Below, one piece after another: positions 34,787 to 42,703 of a DNA stretch of 46,374 nt (within the stretch, counting starts at the first letter, position 1; every line of letters begins with the position of its first letter). The stretch covers positions 49,618-95,991 of the forward strand of contig NZ_LMND01000010.1 of NCBI RefSeq assembly GCF_001423265.1, in the 5' to 3' direction. The position numbers were made by a program, and so were the translations under genes. Origin of the DNA: Methylobacterium sp. Leaf108. Lineage in GTDB: Bacteria; Pseudomonadota; Alphaproteobacteria; Rhizobiales; Beijerinckiaceae. The notes under the pieces were generated by a model. The model was not told the DNA's origin. It saw nothing but the letters and a program-made list of their open reading frames with translations, and ran no database searches.

Positions 34787-35806
34787 TCAGACTTTCTTCA
34801 GGGTGAAAAACGGGCGCGCGCCGGGACGCGGCAAGCCGAGACGCAGCACGCCGAGACGGGGTTCGGCGAAGGCGGCCAGCAGCAGGAGAAGGGCCGCGGC
34901 GCCGAGGAAGGGGCGGATGTCGAGGCTCCCCGGCAGGGCTCGGGGGGTGGCGACGGCGCGCAGGGGATCGAGGAGGCCCGAGGGCCCGTCCAGATGCGCG
35001 TAGGCGAGGCCGGTCCTGTCCGCGAGGGACTTCAGGTAAGGCTCGCGCACGGAGGAGAGATGCTCGGTGCCCGTCGCGGCACCGGAGCCGAAGGGGGCGT
35101 TGCGCGGGTTGTAGCCCTCGCGGCCCTCAGCGTCGGCGGGCGGGGGTCCGAAGCGGTTCTCCTGCTGCACGTCGCCGGCCCCGTAGAAGCCGGTCTCGCG
35201 GCCACGGTCGTCGAAGCGCGGGATCGGCGAGAGGCCGTAGGCGCCCGCCCCGACGATGAGGCCGCGCACGGCGCCGGGCTTGCCCTCGAAGGCCGGTTCG
35301 CGCCCGATCGGAAGGGGCGGCGCCTCCTGCCCGTCGGTGACGAAGACGAGGTCGGTGCCGAGGCTCGCGGCCATCTCCACCGAGCGGAACAGCCCCGCCG
35401 AGACGCGGCTGTCGCCCTCCCAGGCCATCCGCCAGTCGAGGCTCGCCAACGCCCCGTCGAGGGGGGCGAAGTCGCCACAGACCTCGATGGGCGTGAACAG
35501 CAGGAACGGCCGGCGCTCGGTGAATAGCCCCAGCGCCATGCGCGAGCCGCACGGCATGGCCGCCACGAGGTCGCGCAGGGCGGCCTTGGCGGTCTCCAGG
35601 CGGCTCGTCGGCCTGCCCTCGGCGCTCACGTAGTCGCGCACGTTCATGCTGCCGGTGATGTCGAGGACCGCCAGCACTTCGAGGCCGTCGCGCGTGAGGG
35701 GCAGCGGGCGGGCGAGGAAGGTGGCGGCCACCAGCACGGATGCCGCGGCCAGCCCCTGGAAGCGTCGGTCGCGCAGGTTGCGCGCGATGGGGTGTAGTGC
35801 GCTCAC
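34787..35806 (-). CDS. mxaL: MxaL, VWA-domain membrane protein for calcium insertion
   Basis: This 339-residue protein has an N-terminal membrane helix (about 15-32), a periplasmic von Willebrand A domain with the metal-site motif LDITGSMN, a downstream VFVTDGQE, and a C-terminal membrane helix (about 302-317). MxaA, MxaK and MxaL are required for inserting Ca2+ into methanol dehydrogenase in M. extorquens. The start is GTG at 35806: it overlaps the mxaK stop (GTGA), and the longer frame upstream lies inside mxaK. The MIDAS site is intact (DxTxS form). Confidence 0.93.
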   Translation of the reverse strand: MSALHPIARNLRDRRFQGLAAASVLVAATFLARPLPLTRDGLEVLAVLDITGSMNVRDYVSAEGRPTSRLETAKAALRDLVAAMPCGSRMALGLFTERRPFLLFTPIEVCGDFAPLDGALASLDWRMAWEGDSRVSAGLFRSVEMAASLGTDLVFVTDGQEAPPLPIGREPAFEGKPGAVRGLIVGAGAYGLSPIPRFDDRGRETGFYGAGDVQQENRFGPPPADAEGREGYNPRNAPFGSGAATGTEHLSSVREPYLKSLADRTGLAYAHLDGPSGLLDPLRAVATPRALPGSLDIRPFLGAAALLLLLAAFAEPRLGVLRLGLPRPGARPFFTLKKV

Positions 35807-36468
35807 GGCTCGCCCCGGGGCTGGCCGGGGATGTCGGTCCAGATCTTGTTGGGCTCCGCCTTCAACTCGTCGCCGCTCTTGCGGTCGAAGTCGGGGAAAT
35901 CGCGCAGGAGCCGCGATGCGACGTCGAGGTTGAACTTGGCGTCCCAATAATCCGGTCGATCCTGGAGGGCGCGGCGGTAGTCCTGCCGCGCCAGGGTGAT
36001 CAGAGGGCCGGCCGGGTCGAGGTCGCCCCGCTCGAGGTAGCCGAACGCCTGCCGCAGGCGGGCATTGGCCAAGGCGTAGCGGGCCCGCGCCGAGCGGTCG
36101 GGCTCGCCCCGCCGGTCGAGGACGTCGATCAGCGGCTCGATCTCCTCGGTCACACCGCGCCGGGCGAGATGCTGGACCCGCGCGAGGAGCAGCGGGGATG
36201 CGGCGTCCACGGCCACCGGCACGTCCCGTCCGGCCTGGAGCGCCTTTATCGTGTCGTCGTCGCGCAGGATCCGCCAGCCTGCCAGCCCGAACCCGATGGC
36301 CGCGAGGAGAGCCAAGACCGGTAGGGCGAGGAGGACATGCGGGCGCATGCGGCGCCAGGCGCCGGCGAGCCGGAAACCGGGTGCGCTCCCTTCTCTCGCC
36401 GCGTGCAGGTTTTCCGGGGAGAGGCGGAGGCGCGCCAGCGTCCCGGTCGGATTCGAGCTCGCTCTCAT
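35803..36468 (-). CDS. mxaK: MxaK, membrane-anchored assembly protein
   Basis: The protein has 221 residues with one strong membrane helix at about 42-65 (MRPHVLLALPVLALLAAIGF). A helical, TPR-like periplasmic part follows (ARYALANARLRQAFGYLERGDLDPA, QDYRRALQDRPDYWDAKFNLDVASRLL). It belongs to the MxaACKL set needed for Ca2+ insertion into methanol dehydrogenase. The ATG at 36468 overlaps the mxaC stop (ATGA). The C-terminal sequence DAKFNLDVA recalls the TPR helices of BatB/BatC-like proteins in MoxR-associated operons. Confidence 0.92.
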   Translation of the reverse strand: MRASSNPTGTLARLRLSPENLHAAREGSAPGFRLAGAWRRMRPHVLLALPVLALLAAIGFGLAGWRILRDDDTIKALQAGRDVPVAVDAASPLLLARVQHLARRGVTEEIEPLIDVLDRRGEPDRSARARYALANARLRQAFGYLERGDLDPAGPLITLARQDYRRALQDRPDYWDAKFNLDVASRLLRDFPDFDRKSGDELKAEPNKIWTDIPGQPRGEP

Positions 36469-37520
36469 GCGGCGAGCCTCCGCTGAGGAGCCTCTGTCGC
36501 CGGCGGCGAGAGGGCCCGCGCCCGCCCGCGGCGAAAGTCGGCTTCGGCCAGCTTGGCCGCCACCAGCGCCAGGAGCCCCAGCAGACTCAGCCCGTAGGCG
36601 AACCCCGACAGGTCGCGGCGCGGACGCTGCTCGGTGTAGGGGATCGGATCGCGCTCCAGGCGCTCGATCTGAGCGATGGCGTCGGCGACCGCCTGCGGCC
36701 CTTCGGCCTCGAAGGCGCGGTAGGGCGTGCCGAGGCTCTTGAAGAACAGGTCGAGGTGGCGCTCCGGTGCGGCCTGCGGCGTGTCCTCGCCCGTGGGCTT
36801 GTCGGCGATGCCGGCCGAGCCCTTGGTGCGCAGGAACAGCCAGTAGAGGTTCGGCCGGATGCGTGCGAACTCGGCGCGCAGGGCGCCCTGCACCCGCGGA
36901 TCGATGACGGCCGCCCCGTCCGAAACCAGCAGCAGCGCCCGCGAGATCGAGGCGCCCTGCACCCCGAACTGCGACAGGCCCATCGCGAGGCCCCGCGCCA
37001 CGTTGGTGTAGTCGAGCCCCGGCCGGTCGATGGCGGCGATGGCCGCGCGCACCGCCTCGTGCCGGTCGGTCATCGGCACCACGAGCATCGGCGCGGTGGA
37101 GAAGGCGGTGACCGCGAACAGGTCGTGGGCGCGGCTGCCGACGAAGTCGCCGAGGATCCGGCGCGAGGCCGCGGCCTTGGATTCCTCCTCGCCCGAGGGC
37201 TGACGCCCGGCGAAGGTCTCGTTCATGCTGCCCGAGCGATCGACCAGGATGGAGACCTGGGCCCCGATGCCGATGCGGGTGACGGTCTCGCCGTGCCGGT
37301 AGGGGCCGGCCAGGGCCAGGACCAGCCCCGCGATGGCGAAGATGCCGGACGTGCGCAGCATGCAGCCGACGATCCGCGAGGCGCCGTCGGACGGAGCCGC
37401 CGCGATCGCCGGGACCGGCGTCACGCGCTGGCTCGAAGCCACGAGCGGCACCAGGGCCAGCGGCAGCAGCCACAGCACCCACGGTGTCGAGACGCCGAGC
37501 CGGGACACAGCGTCGATCAT
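36465..37520 (-). CDS. mxaC: MxaC, VWA-domain membrane protein
   Basis: The protein has 351 residues. Two N-terminal membrane helices (about 15-30 and 58-76) precede a VWA domain with an intact MIDAS motif, ILVDRSGSMN, and a later LLVSDGAA. A C-terminal membrane helix is at about 318-335. It is a BatA-like protein of the MoxR-linked assembly machine that prepares methanol dehydrogenase, probably acting at the periplasmic face of the inner membrane. The ATG at 37520 overlaps the mxaA stop by four bases. A longer frame to 37865 is only a shadow of mxaA. Confidence 0.93.
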   Translation of the reverse strand: MIDAVSRLGVSTPWVLWLLPLALVPLVASSQRVTPVPAIAAAPSDGASRIVGCMLRTSGIFAIAGLVLALAGPYRHGETVTRIGIGAQVSILVDRSGSMNETFAGRQPSGEEESKAAASRRILGDFVGSRAHDLFAVTAFSTAPMLVVPMTDRHEAVRAAIAAIDRPGLDYTNVARGLAMGLSQFGVQGASISRALLLVSDGAAVIDPRVQGALRAEFARIRPNLYWLFLRTKGSAGIADKPTGEDTPQAAPERHLDLFFKSLGTPYRAFEAEGPQAVADAIAQIERLERDPIPYTEQRPRRDLSGFAYGLSLLGLLALVAAKLAEADFRRGRARALSPPATEAPQRRLAA

Positions 37521-38464
37521 GCCGTGCGCTCGGCCCGTGCCAGGCGCGCAGCGAGCGCGGCGATCTCGGGCCTGGCCAGACGGCCACGCGCCCGGGCGGT
37601 GTCGTTTCCGAAGAAGGCGATGCGCGAGGCCTCGAAGAAGGCGACGAGGCCGGGCGCCTGCCCGCGATAGGCCGGATGGCGGTCGAGGAACCGGTCGAGA
37701 TCGTCGGCGAGCACCCGGCGCCCATCGGTTTCGTCGAGTCCACGATGGAGGGCGAGCAAGGCCTCGCGGTAGGCCTCCGCGGCGTCGGGGCGGCCGCCGA
37801 GGCCGCGCAGGCGCCGACGAGCGGCCGCGAAGGCGCGCCCGCGCCGGACCCGGAAGGGCCACCAAGTCCGGTCGCGGGCCAGCCCAGCGAACGCAGCCAG
37901 GGCCAGCCCGGCAAAGCCGAGGCCGGTGAAAAGGGTCGGACGAGGGTCGAGGGAGGCGACGCGCCCGTCGGGGCGCATGTAGTCCTGCGGATTCTCCTTG
38001 GCCGGCGGCAGGATCTCGCGCAGGGGCGAGATGGTGAAGGTCCAGGCCGGCACCCGGGCCGAGGCCGTGGTGGCGCCGCTGGCGCCCTGGCTGACGAAGC
38101 TCACCGTGAAGCCGGGCACCTCAAGGGAGCGGACGTCGAGGGCCGCGTAGAAGGTCTGGTAGGTGAGGTCGAGGCGCACGCGCCGGGCATCGCCCGCATC
38201 GGCCTGCGACACGGCGATGTCACGCAGGTCGAGCCAATAGGCGAGCGCGCCGCGTTGTGGCAGCGAGGCGGCCTGGATCGCGAACCCGTCCTCGACCACG
38301 ATGTCGACCTGGGCCCGCACGAGGTCGCCCAGCATGTAGCCGAACGCCCGCGGGGCCCGGACCTCGACGGCGCGCACCTGCGCCTGCACGGGCCCTGCCA
38401 TCGACGAGGCGAGGACGAGCGGGACGAGGGATGTCGAGACGGCGCGGCGCATGTTCACCCTCAT
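37517..38464 (-). CDS. mxaA: MxaA, exported assembly protein for calcium insertion
   Basis: The protein has 315 residues with a signal peptide (about 1-29, GPVQAQ). A periplasmic beta-rich domain (GDLVRAQVDIVVEDGF, YQTFYAALDVRSLEVPGF) follows, then a membrane helix near 178-195 and a cytoplasmic helical tail (DAAEAYREALLALHRGLDE). With MxaK and MxaL it is needed to load Ca2+ into methanol dehydrogenase. The start at 38464 overlaps the mxaS stop (ATGA). The longer frame to 39010 overlaps mxaS in another frame and is rejected. Confidence 0.93.
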   Translation of the reverse strand: MRVNMRRAVSTSLVPLVLASSMAGPVQAQVRAVEVRAPRAFGYMLGDLVRAQVDIVVEDGFAIQAASLPQRGALAYWLDLRDIAVSQADAGDARRVRLDLTYQTFYAALDVRSLEVPGFTVSFVSQGASGATTASARVPAWTFTISPLREILPPAKENPQDYMRPDGRVASLDPRPTLFTGLGFAGLALAAFAGLARDRTWWPFRVRRGRAFAAARRRLRGLGGRPDAAEAYREALLALHRGLDETDGRRVLADDLDRFLDRHPAYRGQAPGLVAFFEASRIAFFGNDTARARGRLARPEIAALAARLARAERTA

Positions 38465-39324
38465 GTGCCGAGCAGGTGGCGGGTGACCGCCTCGGGGTCG
38501 AAGCGGCCGGCGAGGCGAAACGGCGGGCGGCCATGGGTGGTGGCGATGCGGCGCAGGGACTCGACCCGCGCCGCCTCCCGGGCGATCCAACGACGACGCA
38601 GGGCGGGGCGCATGAACACGACCCGGCGTCCCGCGCCTTCGAGGTCGTCGAGCTCCATCAGGCCCCAGGCAGGCAGCGCCTCGGCCTCCATGGCGTCCTC
38701 GAGGACGACGGGCACGATGTCGTGGCGGGACAGACTCGCGAAGACCTCGCCGATCAACGCCTCGGGCCAGCGGAAATCGGAGATCACGAACACCACCTTG
38801 GGCCGGCCGACGAGGTGCTGGCCCGCGAGAGCCATGCCGTCGGCGCGGGTTCCCGTGGCCCGGGTGCGCGACAGGCGTTCGGCGATGTCGCCGGCCGGGA
38901 CGCGCCGGCGGGATGCGGGCAGGAACAGGTCCTCGCGCACGTCGGCGTCGACGCCGATCAGGCCGAAAGCGTCGCCGATGCGAGTGGCGGAGGCAGCCAG
39001 CGAGCCGCACAGGGCCGCGACCAGGTCCATCCGGTCGGCCTCGCCGCAGAAGCGCATGGAAGCCGTGAGGTCGACGAGCGCCCAGACCTCGATCGCGGTA
39101 CGGCTCTCGAAACGGCGGACGCAGGTGCCCTCGAACGGATCGCGCAGGGTGGCGCGCAGGTCGATGCGCCGGGCGTCCGGCATGCGCAGGAACGGCACCT
39201 GATCGCGGAAGGTGCCCAGGCCTCCGGCGTCGCGGCCGCGGTGGGTGCCGAGGGCCGTGCCGGCGCTGCGTCCGCGCGGCCCGTAGACGATGTCGGGCAT
39301 CGGCTCGTTCATCGGTGCGGTCAT
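38461..39324 (-). CDS. mxaS: MxaS, DUF58-type protein
   Basis: The protein has 287 residues and is soluble. The central part reads GTCVRRFESRTAIEVWALVDLTASM, the typical DUF58 opening with a VWA-like metal site. Later come VVFVISDFRWPEALIGEVFASLSRHDIVPVVLED and the C-terminal helices. DUF58 proteins are encoded beside MoxR ATPases and serve the same chaperone-like assembly function. The start ATG at 39324 overlaps the mxaR stop by four bases. A frame running to 39612 only shadows mxaR. Null mutants in other organisms affect methanol dehydrogenase activity, as I recall. Confidence 0.92.
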   Translation of the reverse strand: MTAPMNEPMPDIVYGPRGRSAGTALGTHRGRDAGGLGTFRDQVPFLRMPDARRIDLRATLRDPFEGTCVRRFESRTAIEVWALVDLTASMRFCGEADRMDLVAALCGSLAASATRIGDAFGLIGVDADVREDLFLPASRRRVPAGDIAERLSRTRATGTRADGMALAGQHLVGRPKVVFVISDFRWPEALIGEVFASLSRHDIVPVVLEDAMEAEALPAWGLMELDDLEGAGRRVVFMRPALRRRWIAREAARVESLRRIATTHGRPPFRLAGRFDPEAVTRHLLGT

Positions 39325-40352
39325 GGCGCCGGCACCGTGTCGAAGACGGCGCGGCACAGGGCCGGCACGATGCCGGCGCGGCGCATCTCGTAGACCGGTT
39401 CGAGGAAGACGCGGTGGGCCATCACCTCGGGGAAGACCGCGCGGATGTCCTCGGGCACCAGCCAGTCGCGGCCCTCGAGCCAGGCCCTGACCTTGGCGGC
39501 CCGCACCAGCATGGCGAGCCCGCGCGGCGAGGCCCCGCCCTGGATCAGGGCGGCCATGTCGATGCCGGGCAGGCGGATGCCGGCTGGTCCCGGACGCACC
39601 AGGGCCTCCCACAGGGCCACTACGTAGGTTTCGATCGCCGGGCTCGCCTGGATGCCGTGCTGGATCGCGGCGCCGATGCCGGCGATGGCGGCATGGTCGA
39701 GGACGGCGCCGTCGATCCCGGCGATCAGCGCATCGGTGTCGTGGAAGCGTGGGTCGAACACCAGGGCGCGGCGGGCCTGCGCATCGCTGGGCGCCTCCAT
39801 CCCGATCTCCATGAGGAAGCGGTCGCGGGCCGCGGCCGGTAGTTCGAAGGTCTCCTCGCGCTCGACGCGGTTGCGATCGGCGAAGACCTGAAGGTTGGGG
39901 AAACGGTACTCGCGGTCGAAGGCGGTCAGGGTCCGTTCCGCCATCAGGCGCAGCAGCAGGGCGTGTACCTGCGGTCTGGCGCGGTTGATCTCGTTGAAGA
40001 AGAAGATCGAGAGGTCTTCGGCCTGCCGCAGCACCGGGCCGGGCTCGACCCGCGGGCGGCCGTCGTCGGCGAGGTAGGTGTGGTAGACGAGGTCGGTGGG
40101 CATCATGTCCACGGTGCCCTCGACGCGCTCGTAGGCGCCGCCCAGCGCGCGGGCGACCGCCCGCAGCAGGGTGGTCTTACCGACACCGACGTCGCCTTCG
40201 AGCAGCACGTGGCCGCGGGCGAAGATGGCGATGGTGATGAGCCGGATCGCCCGGTCCTGGCCGACCACGGCCGAGGCCACCGACCGTTCGAACCGCCCGG
40301 CGGCCTCGCGCCAGTCGGTGAGCATCGCGTCGTCGCGGCGGATGTCGTTCAT
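39321..40352 (-). CDS. mxaR: MxaR, MoxR-type AAA+ ATPase
   Basis: This 343-residue cytoplasmic AAA+ ATPase gave the MoxR family its name. The Walker A motif is GDVGVGKTTLL, Walker B is FFFNEINRARP (Asp replaced by Asn before the Glu, as often in MoxR), and sensor/arginine-finger regions follow (PAAARDRFLMEIGM). A C-terminal lid domain contains SPRGLAMLVRAAKVRAWLEGRD. It should drive the MxaS/A/C/K/L assembly proteins. The ATG at 40352 has AAGG eight bases upstream. It is the first gene of the overlapping block, 204 bases after mxaI with a compound inverted repeat in between. Confidence 0.95.
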   Translation of the reverse strand: MNDIRRDDAMLTDWREAAGRFERSVASAVVGQDRAIRLITIAIFARGHVLLEGDVGVGKTTLLRAVARALGGAYERVEGTVDMMPTDLVYHTYLADDGRPRVEPGPVLRQAEDLSIFFFNEINRARPQVHALLLRLMAERTLTAFDREYRFPNLQVFADRNRVEREETFELPAAARDRFLMEIGMEAPSDAQARRALVFDPRFHDTDALIAGIDGAVLDHAAIAGIGAAIQHGIQASPAIETYVVALWEALVRPGPAGIRLPGIDMAALIQGGASPRGLAMLVRAAKVRAWLEGRDWLVPEDIRAVFPEVMAHRVFLEPVYEMRRAGIVPALCRAVFDTVPAP

Positions 40353-40407
40353 GATGTGCCTTGAACCAAAGACCGAATTGGTCGCCGCGCGTCCGACCAA
40401 TGGCGAC

Positions 40408-40517
40408 TCTCCTCCCCCCTGTGGGGAGGAGTTGGAGGTGGGGGTGATGGAAGGACCCCCGGTAGAGTCCGGTGGAGCCACCCCCACCCCCGACCCCTCC
40501 CCACGATGGGGAGGGGA
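40408..40517. repeat. Compound inverted repeat between mxaI and mxaR
   Basis: Three nested pairings are visible. CTCCTCCCC at 40409-40417 pairs with GGGGAGGAG at 40423-40431. CCCCTCCCCA at 40494-40503 pairs with TGGGGAGGGG at 40507-40516. GGAGGTGGGGGTG at 40434-40446 pairs with 40479-40491 with one mismatch. This CTCC/GGGGAGGAG type of hairpin is a dispersed intergenic repeat of alphaproteobacteria. Within the mxa transcript it would form a strong RNA fold. Confidence 0.8.
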
Positions 40518-40556
40518 GAATCCGCGTCCGAACTCCGACGCCGAGCGCGGTGGCGC

Positions 40557-40847
40557 TCAGTTCGACGAGATCTTGGTCACGTCGTATTCGAACTTGCCGG
40601 TCTTCTTGGCCGCCTCGATGCGCTTGGCGTTGCGCTCTTCCATCGCCCGGATCGACTCCGACTGTTTGTTCAACTCTTTCGGGTCGTGCTTGGGATCGTA
40701 CTTCGAACCGGCGATCTTCTCGGGGAAGCCGGGCTTGGGCTCCCAGCAGTTGCCCGGCGCCTTGCACTTGGTGCCGTCGTAGGCGAGGGCCGGAAGGGCC
40801 AGAAGGGCGCTCGCACCGATGGTCGCCGCAAGGATGAATGTCCGCAT
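40557..40847 (-). CDS. mxaI: MxaI, methanol dehydrogenase small (beta) subunit
   Basis: This 96-residue precursor has a signal peptide of about 22 residues ending LPALA, followed by mature YDGTKCKAPGNCWEPKPGF. The two cysteines form the known disulfide. The long lysine-rich helix (NKQSESIRAMEERNAKRIEAAKK) wraps the large subunit in the alpha2beta2 enzyme. It is close to the M. extorquens protein as I remember it. The ATG at 40847 has GGAGGAG eight bases upstream; an in-frame start at 40892 would spoil the signal peptide. It is periplasmic, between cytochrome cL and the compound repeat. Confidence 0.97.
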   Translation of the reverse strand: MRTFILAATIGASALLALPALAYDGTKCKAPGNCWEPKPGFPEKIAGSKYDPKHDPKELNKQSESIRAMEERNAKRIEAAKKTGKFEYDVTKISSN

Positions 40848-40933
40848 GGTCGTCTCCTCCGTTGATGGTTGATGAGGCGTGTCGTCGCCCATCGTTCACC
40901 GCGCCGGCAGCGCGGCGTGACTTCCTCGGTCGC

Positions 40934-41539
40934 TCAATCCAGCGGCTTGCACTGTCCTGCGGCGTCCTTGGGGAAGGTCTCACCCTCCTTGTAGGGCTTG
41001 TAAGCTTTCTTCTGCTCGTCGTTGAGCCAGACCGCATCCTTGACCGGCCCGGTATAGAGGTGCCTGATCCAGGTGATGACCTGCAGCATCTCGTCGGGCG
41101 TCAGGTTCTCGTTGTGCGGACCCATCATGCCGTTGGCGCCGCCGAAGATGGTGGCGAACAGCCCCGTGTCCTCGGTGTTGGACGGGTAGGTCCAATAATT
41201 GTCGTTGAGACCCGGCCCGAGCTTGCCCTCGGCGAGGTGGCCGTGACAGCCCGAGCAGGAGGTCGAGTAGAGGGACTCGCCGTTCCTGAGGCAGGACTTG
41301 TCGTCGATGTAGGCGTTCCTGCCGGTCTGCAGGAACTGTTTGACGGCGGGGGTGTCGCGCCCGCCCTCCTTGCCCTGGGAGACGTCGAGCTGCTCGCCGG
41401 TAACGGTATTGCGGAAGACGAAACCGCTTTGCGGTCCCGCCGCCGGCTGGGCGATGGCCGCGACGGCCGCCGAGAGGGCGACGAGCCCCAGGGCGCCGCC
41501 GACGATCCGCTTGAGTGCGATACGCTTGTTGGACTGCAT
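40934..41539 (-). CDS. mxaG: MxaG, cytochrome cL, electron acceptor of methanol dehydrogenase
   Basis: This 201-residue precursor has a signal peptide of about 30 residues (ALSAAVAAIAQ). The haem c site is Cys95-Ser-Gly-Cys98-His99 (CSGCH). The second axial ligand is likely a Met in GGANGMMGPH. Loops with NDNYWTYPSNTEDTGLF are typical of cytochrome cL. It takes electrons from the PQQ enzyme in the periplasm and passes them to cytochrome cH and oxidase. The start at 41539 gives the standard length. The much longer frame to 42691 only shadows mxaJ. Confidence 0.96.
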   Translation of the reverse strand: MQSNKRIALKRIVGGALGLVALSAAVAAIAQPAAGPQSGFVFRNTVTGEQLDVSQGKEGGRDTPAVKQFLQTGRNAYIDDKSCLRNGESLYSTSCSGCHGHLAEGKLGPGLNDNYWTYPSNTEDTGLFATIFGGANGMMGPHNENLTPDEMLQVITWIRHLYTGPVKDAVWLNDEQKKAYKPYKEGETFPKDAAGQCKPLD

Positions 41540-41631
41540 GACTTCGCTCTGGTGCCTCCGGCCGTCGATCACGCGCCGGAGTGTGTCGCGCCGACCCAGC
41601 CGATGGGGGGCGCCGGGATGCGGTGGGGACG

Positions 41632-42525
41632 TCAGTTCGAGGGTGGGGCGAGGGGCACGCCTTCCTGCTTGAGGAGGGCGTCGATCTGCGGCTTGGCCTT
41701 GACGATGGCGGCATCGAGCTCCCGCCTCAGGGCCTCGTCGCCGCGACGCACGCCCATGGACTGGTCGAAGCTCTGGGGCATCCGCTGGCCGTCGCTGCGG
41801 ACGGTGTCGTTTGGTACCAGGGTCATGCGCAGGGGTTGGCTGGAATCCTTGACGTAGCGGGCCACGTCCGGCCCGAACGCCACCGCCACGTCGGCCTTGT
41901 CGGTGGCGACCTCCGTCACCATCCGGGCCGGGTCGATCTGGGTGTACTGGTTGCGCGGTGCGCGGAAGTTCACCAGCGAGTAGAGGTAGGCCATGTCCTC
42001 CTCGTAGCGGCCGATGTCCTTGAGCATCGCCTCGGCCGGGGTGCCGAAGCCCACCACCATGTGGCCGATGGTCTTGAGGCGCGGGTCCGACCACGACTTC
42101 ACGTCGAGATCCTTGTCGGCGCGGGTGATGAAGACGTAGCCGCTGCGATAGTACGGCTTCGTCGTCAGCACGCGCTGGTCGTCGCTGTCGACGCCCACGA
42201 CCACGTCGCAGAGGTTCTTGTCGAGACTGTCGCGCACCAGGTAGATCGCGGCCTTGTCGAGCCACACGAACTGCGCCTTGCGCCCCATGGCCTGCGCCAC
42301 CGCGACGGCGATGCGGTTTTCGAGCCCGGAGCCGTCCTTCAGTGACAGCGGCGGCTGCTGGGCCGCGCAGACGCGCAGGGTGCCGGCGTCCGCGGAAGCC
42401 GCTTTCGCGTCGGTGGCTTTCGTGCCGGAGTCCGGCGAGGCGGCATGGGCGGCGGAAAGACAGCCGAGGGCCAGGAGGGCAGCGGCCGATGTCGCCGCTG
42501 AGCGGCGTCCGGTGACGAGCGACAT
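41632..42525 (-). CDS. mxaJ: MxaJ, periplasmic solute-binding-like protein required for methanol dehydrogenase
   Basis: This 297-residue protein has a signal peptide (about 1-28, LSAAHA). It resembles family 3 extracellular solute-binding proteins: LRVCAAQQPPLSLKDGSGLENRIAVAVAQAMGRK at the start, then LCDVVVGVDSD, YYRSGYVF and DKADVAVAFGP. MxaJ is required for active methanol dehydrogenase but is not known to import anything; it is thought to assist subunit maturation. It lies 178 bases after mxaF, past a strong hairpin, and 92 bases before mxaG. The ATG at 42525 starts just before the signal peptide. Confidence 0.95.
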   Translation of the reverse strand: MSLVTGRRSAATSAAALLALGCLSAAHAASPDSGTKATDAKAASADAGTLRVCAAQQPPLSLKDGSGLENRIAVAVAQAMGRKAQFVWLDKAAIYLVRDSLDKNLCDVVVGVDSDDQRVLTTKPYYRSGYVFITRADKDLDVKSWSDPRLKTIGHMVVGFGTPAEAMLKDIGRYEEDMAYLYSLVNFRAPRNQYTQIDPARMVTEVATDKADVAVAFGPDVARYVKDSSQPLRMTLVPNDTVRSDGQRMPQSFDQSMGVRRGDEALRRELDAAIVKAKPQIDALLKQEGVPLAPPSN

Positions 42526-42660
42526 GGGAGCGGGTCCGTTTTTTCTTGAAAGGTCGGGATGGCGCGGCGAGGGACATGGCGTGTCCGGAGCGGCCGTCGC
42601 GCGAGATGTCTCGATGGCGTCGTTTGCCGCGGGCGTGCGACGTGCGCCGAGGGGAGGACC

Positions 42661-42680
42661 CCGCCGGCCTGAGCCGGCGG
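42661..42680 (-). terminator. Strong hairpin between mxaF and mxaJ
   Basis: CCGCCGGC-CTGA-GCCGGCGG forms a perfect eight-base-pair stem with a four-base loop. It is extended outward by GGAC/GTCC after one mismatch, beginning 24 bases after the mxaF stop. No U-run follows, so it may act as an mRNA stabiliser or partial terminator that raises mxaF over downstream messages rather than as a full stop. Confidence 0.6.
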
Positions 42681-42703
42681 AGTCCGATCACCGAGGAAGA
42701 GCC

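Noticed and set aside
36198..39202. Very long plus-strand frames over mxaK-mxaC-mxaA-mxaS (490 and 572 codons).
   Set aside because: Antisense shadows in GC-rich DNA; the minus-strand genes are recognised, in order and overlapping.
40934..42691. A 585-codon frame ending in MxaG.
   Set aside because: The upstream part shadows mxaJ in another frame. Cytochrome cL has its own signal peptide from the ATG at 41539.
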